From the NCBI GenBank assembly GCA_025350465.1, contig JANXXU010000035.1:1-34703 (forward strand): a stretch of DNA of 34,703 bases. The letters run 5' to 3'. Below the pieces are notes generated by a model. It had not been told where the DNA came from, made no database searches, and saw only the letters and a list, made by a program, of their open reading frames with translations. Position 1 is the first letter of the stretch. Each line of letters starts with the position of its first letter. The position numbers and the translations under genes are program-made. The stretch is from Alphaproteobacteria bacterium (GTDB lineage: Bacteria; Pseudomonadota; Alphaproteobacteria; Micropepsales; Micropepsaceae). Positions 17,454-26,509 of this stretch are shown here, in pieces.

Positions 17454-18353
17454 GGTGCGCAAATCCGCGATGATCGCTTCGATGTAGTTGGCAACGATGG
17501 ACACGTGGCCTTCGTCTTCGGGGAAGACGCCCTTCGCGGTTGGGATATAGGCCGCATAGTGCCGACCGATCGAGACCGGCACCTGCGTATCGGCCTGACC
17601 GTGCCAAACCCGAACCGGCGCACGGATTTCGTGCAATGCGAACGGCCAGGGCTCGCCGTAGATTCTAGCATCGGACGAAGCGCCGCGCGTCGACACGCGC
17701 AAACCCTCCCGGAAACTGGACAGCAGCATGTGGAGGAAGTCGGGCGTCATCGCTGCGACGTCCTTCGACGCCCGCGGGATTCGATGCTGAAACTGCGCCA
17801 AGCGGCGCTCGGCCTGCGCATTGCGGATCAGTGTGCGCATCACGGTAAGCAGCACGGCCGATGTCATCGGCCGCTGCCCGATATTGAGCAGAAATCCGAC
17901 CCGGCTGTCCGCCATGCCTGGTGCCTCTGGCGGCCCGAGACCGGCGATGATCGCAACACGCGTTACGCGATCCCCAAGCGCATGCGCGCACGCCGCCGCG
18001 TAAGGCCCGCCCCCAGACATGCCAACGATGGCAAATCGTCCAAACCCGAGATGATCGGCCAGCGCCGCGACGTCGCTTGGCCAATCACCGAGCGTGCGCT
18101 TGGGGTGCGGATCTGAAAGGCCGTAGCCCGGACGGTCAACGCCGATCATTTGCACGCCAGGCACGTCGAAGAAGCCGGCTTCGAGCCGCGATCCAGGCCA
18201 GCCGTGGAAATAGAAGACCGGCGGAGCGCTGTTCGAGCCGAACTGAGCGAACCCAAGCCTGCGCCCACCCTTGAGCGTTACGCTCTGCATCGTGCGAGCG
18301 AACGACCCGTCCGGTTTGTTGCGCGAAAGCCGCAACGGCACATTCGCTGTCAT
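17448..18353 (-). CDS. Alpha/beta hydrolase
   Basis: The 301-residue protein is a canonical alpha/beta-hydrolase. The oxyanion block HGWPGS is at residues 50-55, the nucleophile elbow GMSGGG at 111-116 (S113), the acid D255 in HGQADTQVP and the base H283 in EDEGHVS, so a full triad is present. The DRPGYGLSDP segment follows strand 4, as in epoxide-hydrolase and esterase-like members. No signal peptide is seen, so it is cytosolic. The ATG at 18353 is selected; the frame stays open 85 codons upstream through a non-coding-looking region. Substrate unknown. It is divergent from sdhE with a 253-bp spacer. Confidence 0.88.
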   Translation of the reverse strand: MTANVPLRLSRNKPDGSFARTMQSVTLKGGRRLGFAQFGSNSAPPVFYFHGWPGSRLEAGFFDVPGVQMIGVDRPGYGLSDPHPKRTLGDWPSDVAALADHLGFGRFAIVGMSGGGPYAAACAHALGDRVTRVAIIAGLGPPEAPGMADSRVGFLLNIGQRPMTSAVLLTVMRTLIRNAQAERRLAQFQHRIPRASKDVAAMTPDFLHMLLSSFREGLRVSTRGASSDARIYGEPWPFALHEIRAPVRVWHGQADTQVPVSIGRHYAAYIPTAKGVFPEDEGHVSIVANYIEAIIADLRTA

Positions 18354-18606
18354 GACCGCGATCGTACTAGGCCTCAAGAAAGTATAAGCATCCAAACCTA
18401 GGCCCCTTTGCCGCCAATTCAAGCGGTAATGCCCGGAGGCCTGCCCTTGATTAATTGAGCATCGTTCTTCCGCGCTGGCGCTGACCAACAGATAACCGCC
18501 GCGTCCGATTCGCAGGCGGTCACGGCGAGCCTGAGCGTTGTGTCGCAAAGGCGCCCACGCTCTGATTGGCCTTTCCCCTCCGCGGCCAAGGAAATATATC
18601 AGTGCC

Positions 18607-18888
18607 ATGTCCGAGATACCTGAGGCCGACGATCAAAAGCGACGGAAGCGCATGCGCTTCCGTGCTTGGCATCGCGGCATTAAGGAGACTGACCTCATCT
18701 TAGGGCCGTTCGCCGACAGCTATGTCGACGTGCTCGAGTCGCGAGACCTCGATGACTTTGAAGCGCTCCTGTCTGCGCCTGACAACGATCTTCGCGATTG
18801 GTTTACGGGGCGCGCATCCCCGCCAGCGAGTTTCAATGCTGCCTTGATCGATCGCATTCGCGCTCATGCGCTGCGGCGAACCTCGTGA
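18607..18888 (+). CDS. sdhE: FAD assembly factor SdhE (SDH assembly factor 2)
   Basis: This 93-residue protein promotes covalent attachment of FAD to the succinate dehydrogenase flavoprotein. The signature RGxxE is R23-G24-I-K-E27, in the usual position, and the acidic DLDDFEALL block follows. Length matches the family (about 90). The ATG at 18607 is chosen: an AAGGA lies 13 nt upstream and an upstream in-frame ATG (18538) adds an unsupported leader. The stop overlaps the GTG start of mfd (GTGA), so the two are probably translationally coupled. sdhE beside mfd and recG is, from memory, a frequent alphaproteobacterial order. Confidence 0.93.
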   Translation: MSEIPEADDQKRRKRMRFRAWHRGIKETDLILGPFADSYVDVLESRDLDDFEALLSAPDNDLRDWFTGRASPPASFNAALIDRIRAHALRRTS

Positions 18889-21800
18889 GCCTAGCCGAGC
18901 GCAGCTTGGCGCCAGGCCGCATGACGGTCGCAGGCGCTCCGGAAGGCTTTGACGCACTTGTCATTGCCAAAGCTGTGCGCGCACGCAATGGCGTTCACCT
19001 GCATATCGCGCGCGACGATTCGCGCGCGAGCCAGCTCGCGGAGACGCTCGCCTTTTTCGATCCGCAACTGCCAGTGCTCCAGTTCCCGGCCTGGGATTGT
19101 TTGCCCTACGACCGCGTTTCACCAAAGCCCGAGATCGCGGGCGAGCGCATGGCGGCATTGGCAACCCTGGCGGCTCGGGGCAACATGCGCGAGCCCCTTG
19201 TTGTCATCACTACCGTCAACGCAGCGTTGCAGCGCATCCCGCCACGCGCCGCCGTCATCGCAGCGAGCGCCACGATTCGCAAGGGCGAGCGCGTTCCGCT
19301 CGAGGCGTTGGCCGAACGCTTGAGCCGCAATGGTTTCTCGCGCGCCAGCGCGGTCATGGAGCCGGGCGACTTTGCCGTGCGCGGCGGCATCGTCGACGTC
19401 TTTCCTGCGGGCGCCGAATTGCCGCTTCGGCTCGATCTCTTCGGCGACACGCTCGAGTCGATCCGCACCTTCAATCCGGAGGATCAACGTTCAACCGGCG
19501 AAGTTGCGTCGCTCCTACTGACGCCAGTGAGCGAGGCGCTGCTCGACACTGCTTCCATCCAGCGCTTCCGCACCGGATACATCGCGACATTTGGAGCCGT
19601 CTTGAACGACGATCCGCTCTACGAAGCAGTCAGCGCAGGGCGCAAACAACAGGGCATGGAGCACTGGCTCCCGCTGTTTCACCCATCGCTCGAAACGATC
19701 TTTGATTATGTCGGTGGAGCAGGCATCACGCTCGATCACCAGGCGGAAGAAACACATATCGCGCGTTTGGCGCTGATCGCCGACTACTACGATGCGCGCG
19801 TGCAGGCCCGCGCGCAGCCCAAGACGGGCCTGAGTTCCGGGGTGCCGCCCTATAGACCGCTGGCGCCGGAGACGCTTTATCTGAAGGACGACGAGTGGCA
19901 GGCCCGCTTGGTCGAGCGCGTAACCCAACAATTGTCGCCGTTCAAAGCTCTTGAGATGTCGGGCGGCGACGACGCGGGCGCCGTGCGCGGCCGCGACTTT
20001 GCGCCGGAGCGGGTTCAGGGCTCGCTCAATGTCTTCGACGCCGTCGCGGCTCACATCAAGACGCTGCGCCAGGGAAAGCGCCGCGTCGTCGTCGCTTGTT
20101 GGTCGCCGGGCTCGGCCGAACGCATGGGCGGCGTGCTGGCCGACCACGGTGTCAGCCCGATTGCATCGGTGGCGAGTTGGGCCGAGGCGCGCGTCCTGCA
20201 CCCCGAGGCGACGGTCGTTGCGATTCTGCCCGCCGACTATGGCTTCGAAACGAAAGATTTCGTCGTCATCACCGAGCAAGACATCCTCGGCGACCGCCTG
20301 ATCCGCACGCGCCCGACCCGCAAGCGCGCCGCGAACTTCATCGCCGAAGCGACGGCCCTGAACACCGAGGATCTCGTCGTTCACGTGGACCATGGCATCG
20401 GCCGTTATCTGGGCTTGAAGACGATCGAAGCCGCGGGCGCCCCCCACGATTGTCTCGAGATTCAATATGATGGCGGCAAACTCTTCCTGCCCGTCGAGAA
20501 CATCGAATTGCTGAGCCGCTACGGTTCGGACAGCGAAGGCGTTGAACTCGACCGCCTGGGTGGCGCCGGCTGGCAGGCACGCAAGGCCAAACTCAAGAAC
20601 CGCATCCGCGATATGGCCGCGCAACTCATTAAGGTCGCGGCCGAACGCGAATTGCGCTCCGGGCCCGTGATCGATGCCCCACACGGCGTCTACGAGGAAT
20701 TCTGCGCCCGCTTTCCATACGAGGAAACCGAGGATCAAGCCAAGGCGATCGGCGACGTCGTCGAGGATTTGATGCGCGGCCGGCCGATGGATCGCTTGAT
20801 CTGCGGCGACGTCGGGTTCGGCAAGACCGAGGTCGCTTTGCGCGCAGCGTTTATTGTGGCGATGACGGGGCGCCAGGTTGCCATTGTCGTCCCGACGACA
20901 CTTCTTGCCCGCCAACATTTCAAGACGTTCAGCGATCGCTTCAGCGGCTGGCCGGTCAAATTGCGTCAGCTCTCGCGCATGGTAACGCCTAAGGAAGCGT
21001 CGGAGACCCGCGCCGCGTTAACCGACGGCAGCGTCGATATCGTTGTCGGCACGCATGCGCTGCTGGCCAAGTCGATTGCGTTTCGCGACTTGGGATTGCT
21101 CGTGGTGGACGAGGAGCAGCATTTCGGCGTTGCCCACAAAGAGCGGCTAAAGCAGTTGCGCTCCGAAGTCCACGTGCTCACGCTGACCGCGACCCCCATC
21201 CCACGCACGCTTCAACTCGCGCTCTCGGGCGTCAAGGAATTGTCCATCATTGCGACGCCGCCGATCGATCGGTTGGCCGTGCGCACCTTCGTTGCGCCGT
21301 TCGACCCCGTCACGGTGCGCGAAGCCTTGCTGCGCGAGCACTATCGCGGCGGCCAAAGCTTTTATGTTTGCCCGCGCATCGCCGATCTCGGCGAGGCTGA
21401 AGAGTTCCTGAAGGCGACGGTGCCGGAAGTAAAGGTCGCCCAGGCGCACGGCCAGATGGCGCCGACGCGCCTTGAGGACATCATGTCCGCGTTCTACGAC
21501 GGCAAGTTCGACGTGTTGCTTTCGACGCCGATCGTGGAGAGCGGCCTCGACATCCCGACCGCGAACACGATGATCATCCATCGCGCGGACATGTTCGGAT
21601 TGGCTCAACTCTATCAATTGCGCGGCCGTATCGGCCGTTCAAAAGCCCGCGCCTATGCCTATCTGACCGTGCCGCCGAACAGGACATTGACGGCAAACGC
21701 CGACCGCCGCCTCAAAGTGCTGCAGGCGCTCGATTCGCTGGGCGCGGGCTTCAGTCTCGCAAGTCACGACCTCGACATCCGCGGCGCGGGTAATCTGCTG

Positions 21801-22367
21801 GGCGAAGAGCAATCCGGCCAGGTGCGCGAGGTCGGGATCGAGCTTTACCAAGACATGCTGGAAGAAGCCGTCGCCAGCCTGCGCGGTACCATCGCCAGCG
21901 AAACCGATGGCGCCTGGTCGCCCCAAATCAACGTGGGCACCGCCGTGCTCATTCCGGAGAGCTTCGTCACCGACCTGAACGTCCGCCTGGCACTCTATCG
22001 TCGGCTGGCGGATATCGAAAACGACGAGGCGATCGAATCCTTTGCCGCCGAGCTGATCGACCGTTTCGGGCCGCTACCGCCCGAAGTGCACACGTTGCTG
22101 AAGATCGTTGCAATCAAACGGATGTGCCGAATTGCCCACGTCGAGAAGATCGACGCGGGCCCAAAGGGCGCCGTCATCTCTTTCCGCAAAAACGAATTTC
22201 CGCAACCGGAGAAGCTCATCGGCTGGCTCGCAACCCATCCAAAGCTTGCCAAGGTGCGTCCGGATCAGAAGCTCTTCTTCGGCCGCGAATGGGCAACGCC
22301 CGAAGAACGCCTAGGCGGCGTCTATCAAGTGCTGGGAAAGCTTGCGGAACTGGCGAAAGCCGCCTGA
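18885..22367 (+). CDS. mfd: Transcription-repair coupling factor Mfd
   Basis: The 1160-residue translocase removes stalled RNA polymerase from DNA lesions and recruits UvrA. The N-terminal third is UvrB-like (FPAWDCLPYDRVSP, FAVRGGIVDVFPAG), then comes the RNA-polymerase-interacting domain, then a RecG-like SF2 motor with Walker A GDVGFGKT at residues 641-648 and DEEQH at 742-746. The TRG and autoinhibitory D7 regions close the protein. The GTG at 18885, overlapping the sdhE TGA, gives a length close to E. coli Mfd (1148); an ATG at 18921 is the alternative. It ends directly against the FrnE-like gene, with the two stops forming TGATCA. Confidence 0.97.
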   Translation: MSLAERSLAPGRMTVAGAPEGFDALVIAKAVRARNGVHLHIARDDSRASQLAETLAFFDPQLPVLQFPAWDCLPYDRVSPKPEIAGERMAALATLAARGNMREPLVVITTVNAALQRIPPRAAVIAASATIRKGERVPLEALAERLSRNGFSRASAVMEPGDFAVRGGIVDVFPAGAELPLRLDLFGDTLESIRTFNPEDQRSTGEVASLLLTPVSEALLDTASIQRFRTGYIATFGAVLNDDPLYEAVSAGRKQQGMEHWLPLFHPSLETIFDYVGGAGITLDHQAEETHIARLALIADYYDARVQARAQPKTGLSSGVPPYRPLAPETLYLKDDEWQARLVERVTQQLSPFKALEMSGGDDAGAVRGRDFAPERVQGSLNVFDAVAAHIKTLRQGKRRVVVACWSPGSAERMGGVLADHGVSPIASVASWAEARVLHPEATVVAILPADYGFETKDFVVITEQDILGDRLIRTRPTRKRAANFIAEATALNTEDLVVHVDHGIGRYLGLKTIEAAGAPHDCLEIQYDGGKLFLPVENIELLSRYGSDSEGVELDRLGGAGWQARKAKLKNRIRDMAAQLIKVAAERELRSGPVIDAPHGVYEEFCARFPYEETEDQAKAIGDVVEDLMRGRPMDRLICGDVGFGKTEVALRAAFIVAMTGRQVAIVVPTTLLARQHFKTFSDRFSGWPVKLRQLSRMVTPKEASETRAALTDGSVDIVVGTHALLAKSIAFRDLGLLVVDEEQHFGVAHKERLKQLRSEVHVLTLTATPIPRTLQLALSGVKELSIIATPPIDRLAVRTFVAPFDPVTVREALLREHYRGGQSFYVCPRIADLGEAEEFLKATVPEVKVAQAHGQMAPTRLEDIMSAFYDGKFDVLLSTPIVESGLDIPTANTMIIHRADMFGLAQLYQLRGRIGRSKARAYAYLTVPPNRTLTANADRRLKVLQALDSLGAGFSLASHDLDIRGAGNLLGEEQSGQVREVGIELYQDMLEEAVASLRGTIASETDGAWSPQINVGTAVLIPESFVTDLNVRLALYRRLADIENDEAIESFAAELIDRFGPLPPEVHTLLKIVAIKRMCRIAHVEKIDAGPKGAVISFRKNEFPQPEKLIGWLATHPKLAKVRPDQKLFFGREWATPEERLGGVYQVLGKLAELAKAA

Positions 22368-23018
22368 TCAAGCAGTGGCTTGTGCTGGCTCGGACTCGTT
22401 TGCAACACGATCGATGACATGCGCCAAGTGCTCGGCATCCTGGGCGCCTGTGACGAGCACCTTGCCGCCCACCAAATAGGTCGGCACGCCGTTGATGCCG
22501 ATCTTGCGCGCCATTGTGTCCTCGTGCTCGACCTTTTCGCGATCGGCGTCGGAATTGAGGAGCTCCTCAACGAGCTCGCGGTCCATACCGGCATCAGCGC
22601 CGATTTGCGACAGAACCGCAATATCACCAATATCGGCGCCTTCGATGAAATAGCGGCGAAAGAGAAGCTCGACGACGGTATCCTGGACATTGGCGCTGTG
22701 CGACCAACGGATCAAGCGATGTGAATTGATTGTATTTGGCGTACGGGTGATTTTGTCGAAGGCGAAGGCGATGCCCTCGGCGGTGCCCGCTTCCAGCAAC
22801 GCGTTGTGAATGGGCTTGATCTTCTCCGTACTGCCGAACTTGCGCTCGATATAGGCGCGCCGCTCGACGCCTTCCTTCGGCGTGGCCGGGTCGAGCTGAA
22901 ACGGACGCCAGCGGACGTCGAATTGGATTTGCGGTCGGAGTTTCATCGCGCGCTCGAGGCGTCGCTTGCCGATGTAACACCAAGGACAGACAGTGTCTGA
23001 GATAACGTCGATTTGCAT
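22368..23018 (-). CDS. DsbA-family protein of FrnE type
   Basis: The 216-residue thioredoxin-fold protein has a CPWC active site at residues 11-14 (C11, C14) after DVISDTV, and a cis-proline in GINGVPTYLVGG. The DSDTVCPWCYIGKRRLE pattern with an inserted helical domain is that of FrnE/2-hydroxychromene-2-carboxylate-isomerase-like DsbA relatives. No signal peptide is seen, so it should act in the cytosol as a disulfide oxidoreductase or isomerase, in some relatives in stress tolerance or polyketide tailoring. The ATG at 23018 is preferred; 42 upstream codons are open but lack family sequence. It is divergent from the SDR gene. Confidence 0.9.
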   Translation of the reverse strand: MQIDVISDTVCPWCYIGKRRLERAMKLRPQIQFDVRWRPFQLDPATPKEGVERRAYIERKFGSTEKIKPIHNALLEAGTAEGIAFAFDKITRTPNTINSHRLIRWSHSANVQDTVVELLFRRYFIEGADIGDIAVLSQIGADAGMDRELVEELLNSDADREKVEHEDTMARKIGINGVPTYLVGGKVLVTGAQDAEHLAHVIDRVANESEPAQATA

Positions 23019-23071
23019 GGGGCGGGACCTTACATGCGCAATAGCGACACAGGGAAGCGCTTTTCTCATTC

Positions 23072-23100
23072 TTGTGACAGCACGGAAAGTGTTTAACGAT
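23072..23100 (+). promoter_or_regulatory. Possible promoter for the SDR gene
   Basis: TTGTGA (23072-23077), a 17-nt spacer and AACGAT (23095-23100) have sigma-70 spacing and partial consensus, 35 bp ahead of the SDR start. Both hexamers are imperfect, so the call is weak. Confidence 0.25.
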
Positions 23101-23134
23101 AACTTCTCCTCAAGTTTTTTCGGACGTGTTTGAA

Positions 23135-23899
23135 ATGCCATCACCCGTTACGTTCGATTTGAACAATGACGTCGCGCTGGTCACCGGCGCGTCGGGCGGT
23201 CTCGGCGCTCGCTTTGCTTCCGTGCTTGCGCAGGCGGGTGCGAAAGTGGTTATCGCCGGACGGCGCGCGGATCGCCTTCAAGATGTGGCGCAGGCCATCG
23301 TAGCAAAAGGCGGGCGCGTCTATCCATTGACGATCGACGTGACTAAGACCGACACCATCATTCCCGCTATCGATCAGGCGGAAGAACTCGCAGGCAATCT
23401 GACAATCTTGGTGAACAACGCCGGGTTGAATGTTCCCTCCAGCGCATCTGCCCTGAGCGAAACCGACTACGATCGCGTCATGGACACGAACGTAAAGGGC
23501 GCGTTCTTCATGGCCCAAGCGGTCGGAATGCGTATGGTTGAGCGAAAAATTCGCGGCCGCATCGTTAACATCGCCTCGATCGGCGCCTTCAAGGCATTGC
23601 CGGGTCTCGTTGCCTATTCAATGTCGAAATCCGCCATTGCAATGATGACAAAGGGCTTCGCGCGTGAATGGGCGCGTCACCAGATCGCGGTCAACGCCCT
23701 TTGTCCGGGCTACATTAAGACCGACCTCAACGCTGACTGGTTCGACAGCGAGGGTGGTCAAAAACAAATCGCGGGATTTCCAAGGCGACGGCTCAGTAGG
23801 GAGGAGAGCTTAGACGCTACGCTCTTGCTTCTTTGCTCCGGCCACGCCGATTTCATCACCGGATCCCTGTTCACCGTCGATGACGGCCAGTTGCTCTAG
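23135..23899 (+). CDS. Short-chain dehydrogenase/reductase
   Basis: The 254-residue classical SDR has the coenzyme motif TGASGGLG at residues 17-24, NNAG at 95-98, N119, and the catalytic S148, Y161 and K165 (YSMSK). The basic pair R43-R44 after strand 2 (AGRRADR) suggests NADP(H) preference. The best general match in layout is to 3-oxoacyl reductases or 3-hydroxyacyl/secondary alcohol dehydrogenases; substrate cannot be fixed. The ATG at 23135 is used; a GTG at 23126 would add MFE. The next gene starts 3 bp after the stop, implying one transcript with the acyltransferase. Confidence 0.92.
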   Translation: MPSPVTFDLNNDVALVTGASGGLGARFASVLAQAGAKVVIAGRRADRLQDVAQAIVAKGGRVYPLTIDVTKTDTIIPAIDQAEELAGNLTILVNNAGLNVPSSASALSETDYDRVMDTNVKGAFFMAQAVGMRMVERKIRGRIVNIASIGAFKALPGLVAYSMSKSAIAMMTKGFAREWARHQIAVNALCPGYIKTDLNADWFDSEGGQKQIAGFPRRRLSREESLDATLLLLCSGHADFITGSLFTVDDGQLL

Positions 23900-23902
23900 C
23901 GC

Positions 23903-24625
23903 ATGCGCCGCGACCACCGTCCCTACTGGCTGCATCGGTTAACGGATCGGCTCAGCCGCGCTTACGTCGCACACATCGTGACGCCCCAGTTCGATGCGGT
24001 AGGGGAGGGACTGCAAATCATTCGGCCGCGCGACGTTGAGGTGATCGGCCCTAATATTCGTCTCGGCCGCCATGTCCATATCAACGCTGCGCATGGTCAT
24101 CCCGTTAAGCTCTGCGTGTGGTTCGAAGGCGCCCGGCTCGGCAAGATCGACATCGGCGACTACGCCTTGATCAGTCCCGGCAGCCAGATCATCTCCTCGA
24201 TCGGCATCTCCATCGGCGCCGGCACCATGCTTGCCAGTGGTGTCTACATCTCCGACAGCGACTGGCACGGCACTTACGACCGCACGCGCGAAGCCGGGCA
24301 GGCAGCGCCGATCGTCATCGAAGAAAATGTCTGGCTGGGCCTACGCGCGATCGTCGGCAAGGGCGTGCGTATCGGCAAGAACAGCATTATCGGTGCCGGC
24401 AGTGTCGTGGCCGGCGACATCCCGCCGAATGTCATCGCCGCCGGAAATCCCGCCGTCGTCAGGCGCGAGCTTGACCCGGCTACCCCATTTCGAACTCGCG
24501 CCGACTACTTTGCCGATCCCGCAGCCCTAGCGAGCCAGGTCGACGGCCTGAACCGCGCGTTCCTGAGCACCAACACAAGTTTTGGTTGGCTTAGGTCGAG
24601 CCTCTTCCCAACGCGCGAGGATTAG
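23903..24625 (+). CDS. Hexapeptide-repeat acyltransferase (CatB/LbetaH type)
   Basis: This 240-residue protein contains left-handed beta-helix hexapeptide repeats from about residue 50 to 190 (IDIGDYALISPGSQI, IGISIGAGTMLASGVYI, VIEENVWLGLRAIVGKGVRIGKNSIIGAGSVVAGDIPP). H in the SDSDWHGTYDR loop (about residue 126) is the likely general base, as in xenobiotic and sugar O-acetyltransferases. The acceptor, a sugar or other small hydroxyl/amine compound, is unknown. It starts 3 bp after the SDR stop and probably depends on that transcript. It ends 11 bp from the convergent proline-rich gene, within a short tandem repeat. Confidence 0.85.
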   Translation: MRRDHRPYWLHRLTDRLSRAYVAHIVTPQFDAVGEGLQIIRPRDVEVIGPNIRLGRHVHINAAHGHPVKLCVWFEGARLGKIDIGDYALISPGSQIISSIGISIGAGTMLASGVYISDSDWHGTYDRTREAGQAAPIVIEENVWLGLRAIVGKGVRIGKNSIIGAGSVVAGDIPPNVIAAGNPAVVRRELDPATPFRTRADYFADPAALASQVDGLNRAFLSTNTSFGWLRSSLFPTRED

Positions 24626-24649
24626 CGAAACGAAGATTAGCGGAACGTC
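24620..24649. repeat. 15-bp imperfect tandem repeat at a convergent junction
   Basis: GATTAGCGAAACGAA (24620-24634) is followed directly by GATTAGCGGAACGTC (24635-24649), identical at 12 of 15 positions. The first copy carries the TAG stop of the acyltransferase gene, the second the TAA stop (read in reverse) of the proline-rich protein gene. Confidence 0.75.
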
Positions 24650-25284
24650 TGGGCGATTTCGTTTGTCTCCGACAACACGCGGATGGTCTTCACATCAGCC
24701 GGTAGCGGGTCGATCTTGATCGTCGCCTGAATGGGCGCCGTCGATTGCGTTGACGCCGCTGCCGGCGGCGTGGCGACAAAGGTAAAGCTGCGCATGCCTA
24801 CTTCCGGCGCAAAGGTTTGCAGCGGCTTCAATTGCGCATTCGTCCAACCGCCCGTGCGGGCACTGCCCTTAACGACCACGGTCACGAATGAGGGCTTATC
24901 CTTACTGACTCCGACATCGATGCCGGTCACCTCGTAGATCGCTTTCTGCGCGACTTGACCCGAGGCGGGCGGAGGTGCCGCCGGAACAGCCGCCGCGGCC
25001 GGCGCGGGTGGCGGCGCCGATGTCTGCACTGAGGATGGTGGAGGCGGCGGCGGGGTCGGTGGCGTGGCGGCGGGTGCGGGTTGCGTCACTGCCGCGCTAG
25101 AGGGATGCGCAGTGGGTGCGGGCGCGACCGTCGAGCTCGCGGGCTTGGGCGGATGAGGAGGCGGTGCAGATGACGGCACGGGACTCTGATCGTCTTCAGG
25201 TCCGGGCATGCCGTCGGCGTAGATGACGCCGGTCGAAAGCACGTTGAACACGAACGCGCAGATGAGGACGGACCGCAACCTCAT
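24637..25284 (-). CDS. Exported proline/alanine-rich protein of unknown function
   Basis: The 215-residue protein starts with a clear signal peptide (RLRSVLICAFVFNVLSTGVIYA, cleavage near residue 23). Residues about 27-112 are a low-complexity Pro/Ala/Ser/Thr tract with PPTPPPPPPS runs, likely an extended periplasmic spacer. The last 100 residues (from about QVAQKAIYEVTGIDVGVSKD) form a compact, possibly beta-rich domain without a family I recognise. There is no Cys in the mature part, so it is not a lipoprotein. GGGA lies shortly upstream of the ATG. It is divergent from the AMACR-like gene (90 bp). Confidence 0.75.
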   Translation of the reverse strand: MRLRSVLICAFVFNVLSTGVIYADGMPGPEDDQSPVPSSAPPPHPPKPASSTVAPAPTAHPSSAAVTQPAPAATPPTPPPPPPSSVQTSAPPPAPAAAAVPAAPPPASGQVAQKAIYEVTGIDVGVSKDKPSFVTVVVKGSARTGGWTNAQLKPLQTFAPEVGMRSFTFVATPPAAASTQSTAPIQATIKIDPLPADVKTIRVLSETNEIAQTFR

Positions 25285-25374
25285 TTCCCACTCCCATGAA
25301 TTTGCGGGCTCAGGCCCGATCGACTAAGACACCCAGACCGCTATTGTTGACTATTAACGTTTGGAGGAAAAGCC

Positions 25375-26499
25375 ATGGGTCCTCTCCGGGGCGTCAAAGT
25401 CGTCGAATTTGCCGGCATCGGTCCTGGTCCCTTTTGCGCGATGTTGCTCTCCGATATGGGCGCAGAAGTTGTACGCATCGATCGCAAGGGCAGTCGCGGA
25501 GGATCGAAATTCGACATAACGGCGCGCGGCCGCCGCTCCGTTGCGCTGGACCTCAAAAACCCTGATGCCGTCGAAACTTGCTTGAAGCTGATCGGAACGG
25601 CCGACGCGCTGCTCGAGGGGTTTCGCCCAGGCGTCATGGAACGGCTGGGTCTCGGGCCCGATGTTGCCCTCAAGCGCAATCCCAAGTTGATTTATGGCCG
25701 GATGACCGGTTGGGGACAGACGGGTCCGCTGGCACAAGCCGCCGGCCACGACATCAACTACATCGCGCTGATCGGCGCCCTGCACTCGATCGGCCGCAAA
25801 GGCGCGAGCCCGGTTCCACCGCTGAATTTGGTCGGCGACTTCGGCGGCGGCGCGCTTTATCTGGCGTTCGGCATGGCATGCGGCTTATTCGAAGCGCAGC
25901 GCTCCGGCAAAGGCCAAGTCGTCGATTGCGCCATGACCGACGGCGCGGCTTCTCTGATGTCGATGTTCTATGGCTTCAAAGCGTCGGGCATGTGGACCGA
26001 CGACAAGGGGCAAAACTTGCTCGACGGCGGCGCACACTTCTACGACACGTACGAGACCTCCGACGGCAAATGGATATCTATCGGCTCCATCGAACCACAA
26101 TTCTACACGCTGCTTCTTGAGAAGACGGGCATCAACGATCCCGAGTTCGAGCATCAAATGGACCGTTCCAAGTGGCCTGCGCTCAAGGAAAAAATTACGC
26201 GCGTCATCAAATCTAAGACGCGCTCGGAGTGGGACAAGCTCATGGAAGGCACAGACGTATGCTATGCGCCCGTGCTTTCGCTTGCCGAAGCGCCGAACCA
26301 TCCGCACAACAAAGCCCGGGGAACGTTCGTTGAAATCGAAGGTGTAATCCAGCCGGCGCCGGCGCCGCGCTTCAGCCGCACCAAGCCGGAAGTGCAGGGC
26401 CCCCCGGCCCAAGCCGGCCAGCATACCGAGGCCGTACTCAAGGATTGGGGCTTTGCATCGACCGATATCGCCGCGCTGAAAACCTCGGGCGCGATCTGA
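25375..26499 (+). CDS. Alpha-methylacyl-CoA racemase (CaiB/BaiF family)
   Basis: This 374-residue class III CoA-transferase-fold enzyme is of the AMACR/MCR type, which epimerises the 2-methyl group of branched acyl-CoA so that beta-oxidation can proceed. The start [19 protein letters not shown] is diagnostic of the racemase branch. H125 (AGHDINYI) and D155 (GDFGGGA) match the catalytic H126 and D156 of the Mycobacterium tuberculosis enzyme; a formyl/CoA-transferase would have its Asp elsewhere. A strong GGAGG (25363-25367) lies 7 nt before the ATG. The histidine phosphatase gene follows after 10 bp. This fits use of sterol, bile-acid or branched fatty acyl chains. Confidence 0.93.
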   Translation: MGPLRGVKVVEFAGIGPGPFCAMLLSDMGAEVVRIDRKGSRGGSKFDITARGRRSVALDLKNPDAVETCLKLIGTADALLEGFRPGVMERLGLGPDVALKRNPKLIYGRMTGWGQTGPLAQAAGHDINYIALIGALHSIGRKGASPVPPLNLVGDFGGGALYLAFGMACGLFEAQRSGKGQVVDCAMTDGAASLMSMFYGFKASGMWTDDKGQNLLDGGAHFYDTYETSDGKWISIGSIEPQFYTLLLEKTGINDPEFEHQMDRSKWPALKEKITRVIKSKTRSEWDKLMEGTDVCYAPVLSLAEAPNHPHNKARGTFVEIEGVIQPAPAPRFSRTKPEVQGPPAQAGQHTEAVLKDWGFASTDIAALKTSGAI

Positions 26500-26509
26500 C
26501 GAAGGCAGC

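Noticed and set aside
19515-20918. A 467-residue - strand open frame inside mfd
   Set aside because: It lies wholly antisense to the Mfd N-terminal half and has no recognisable domain.
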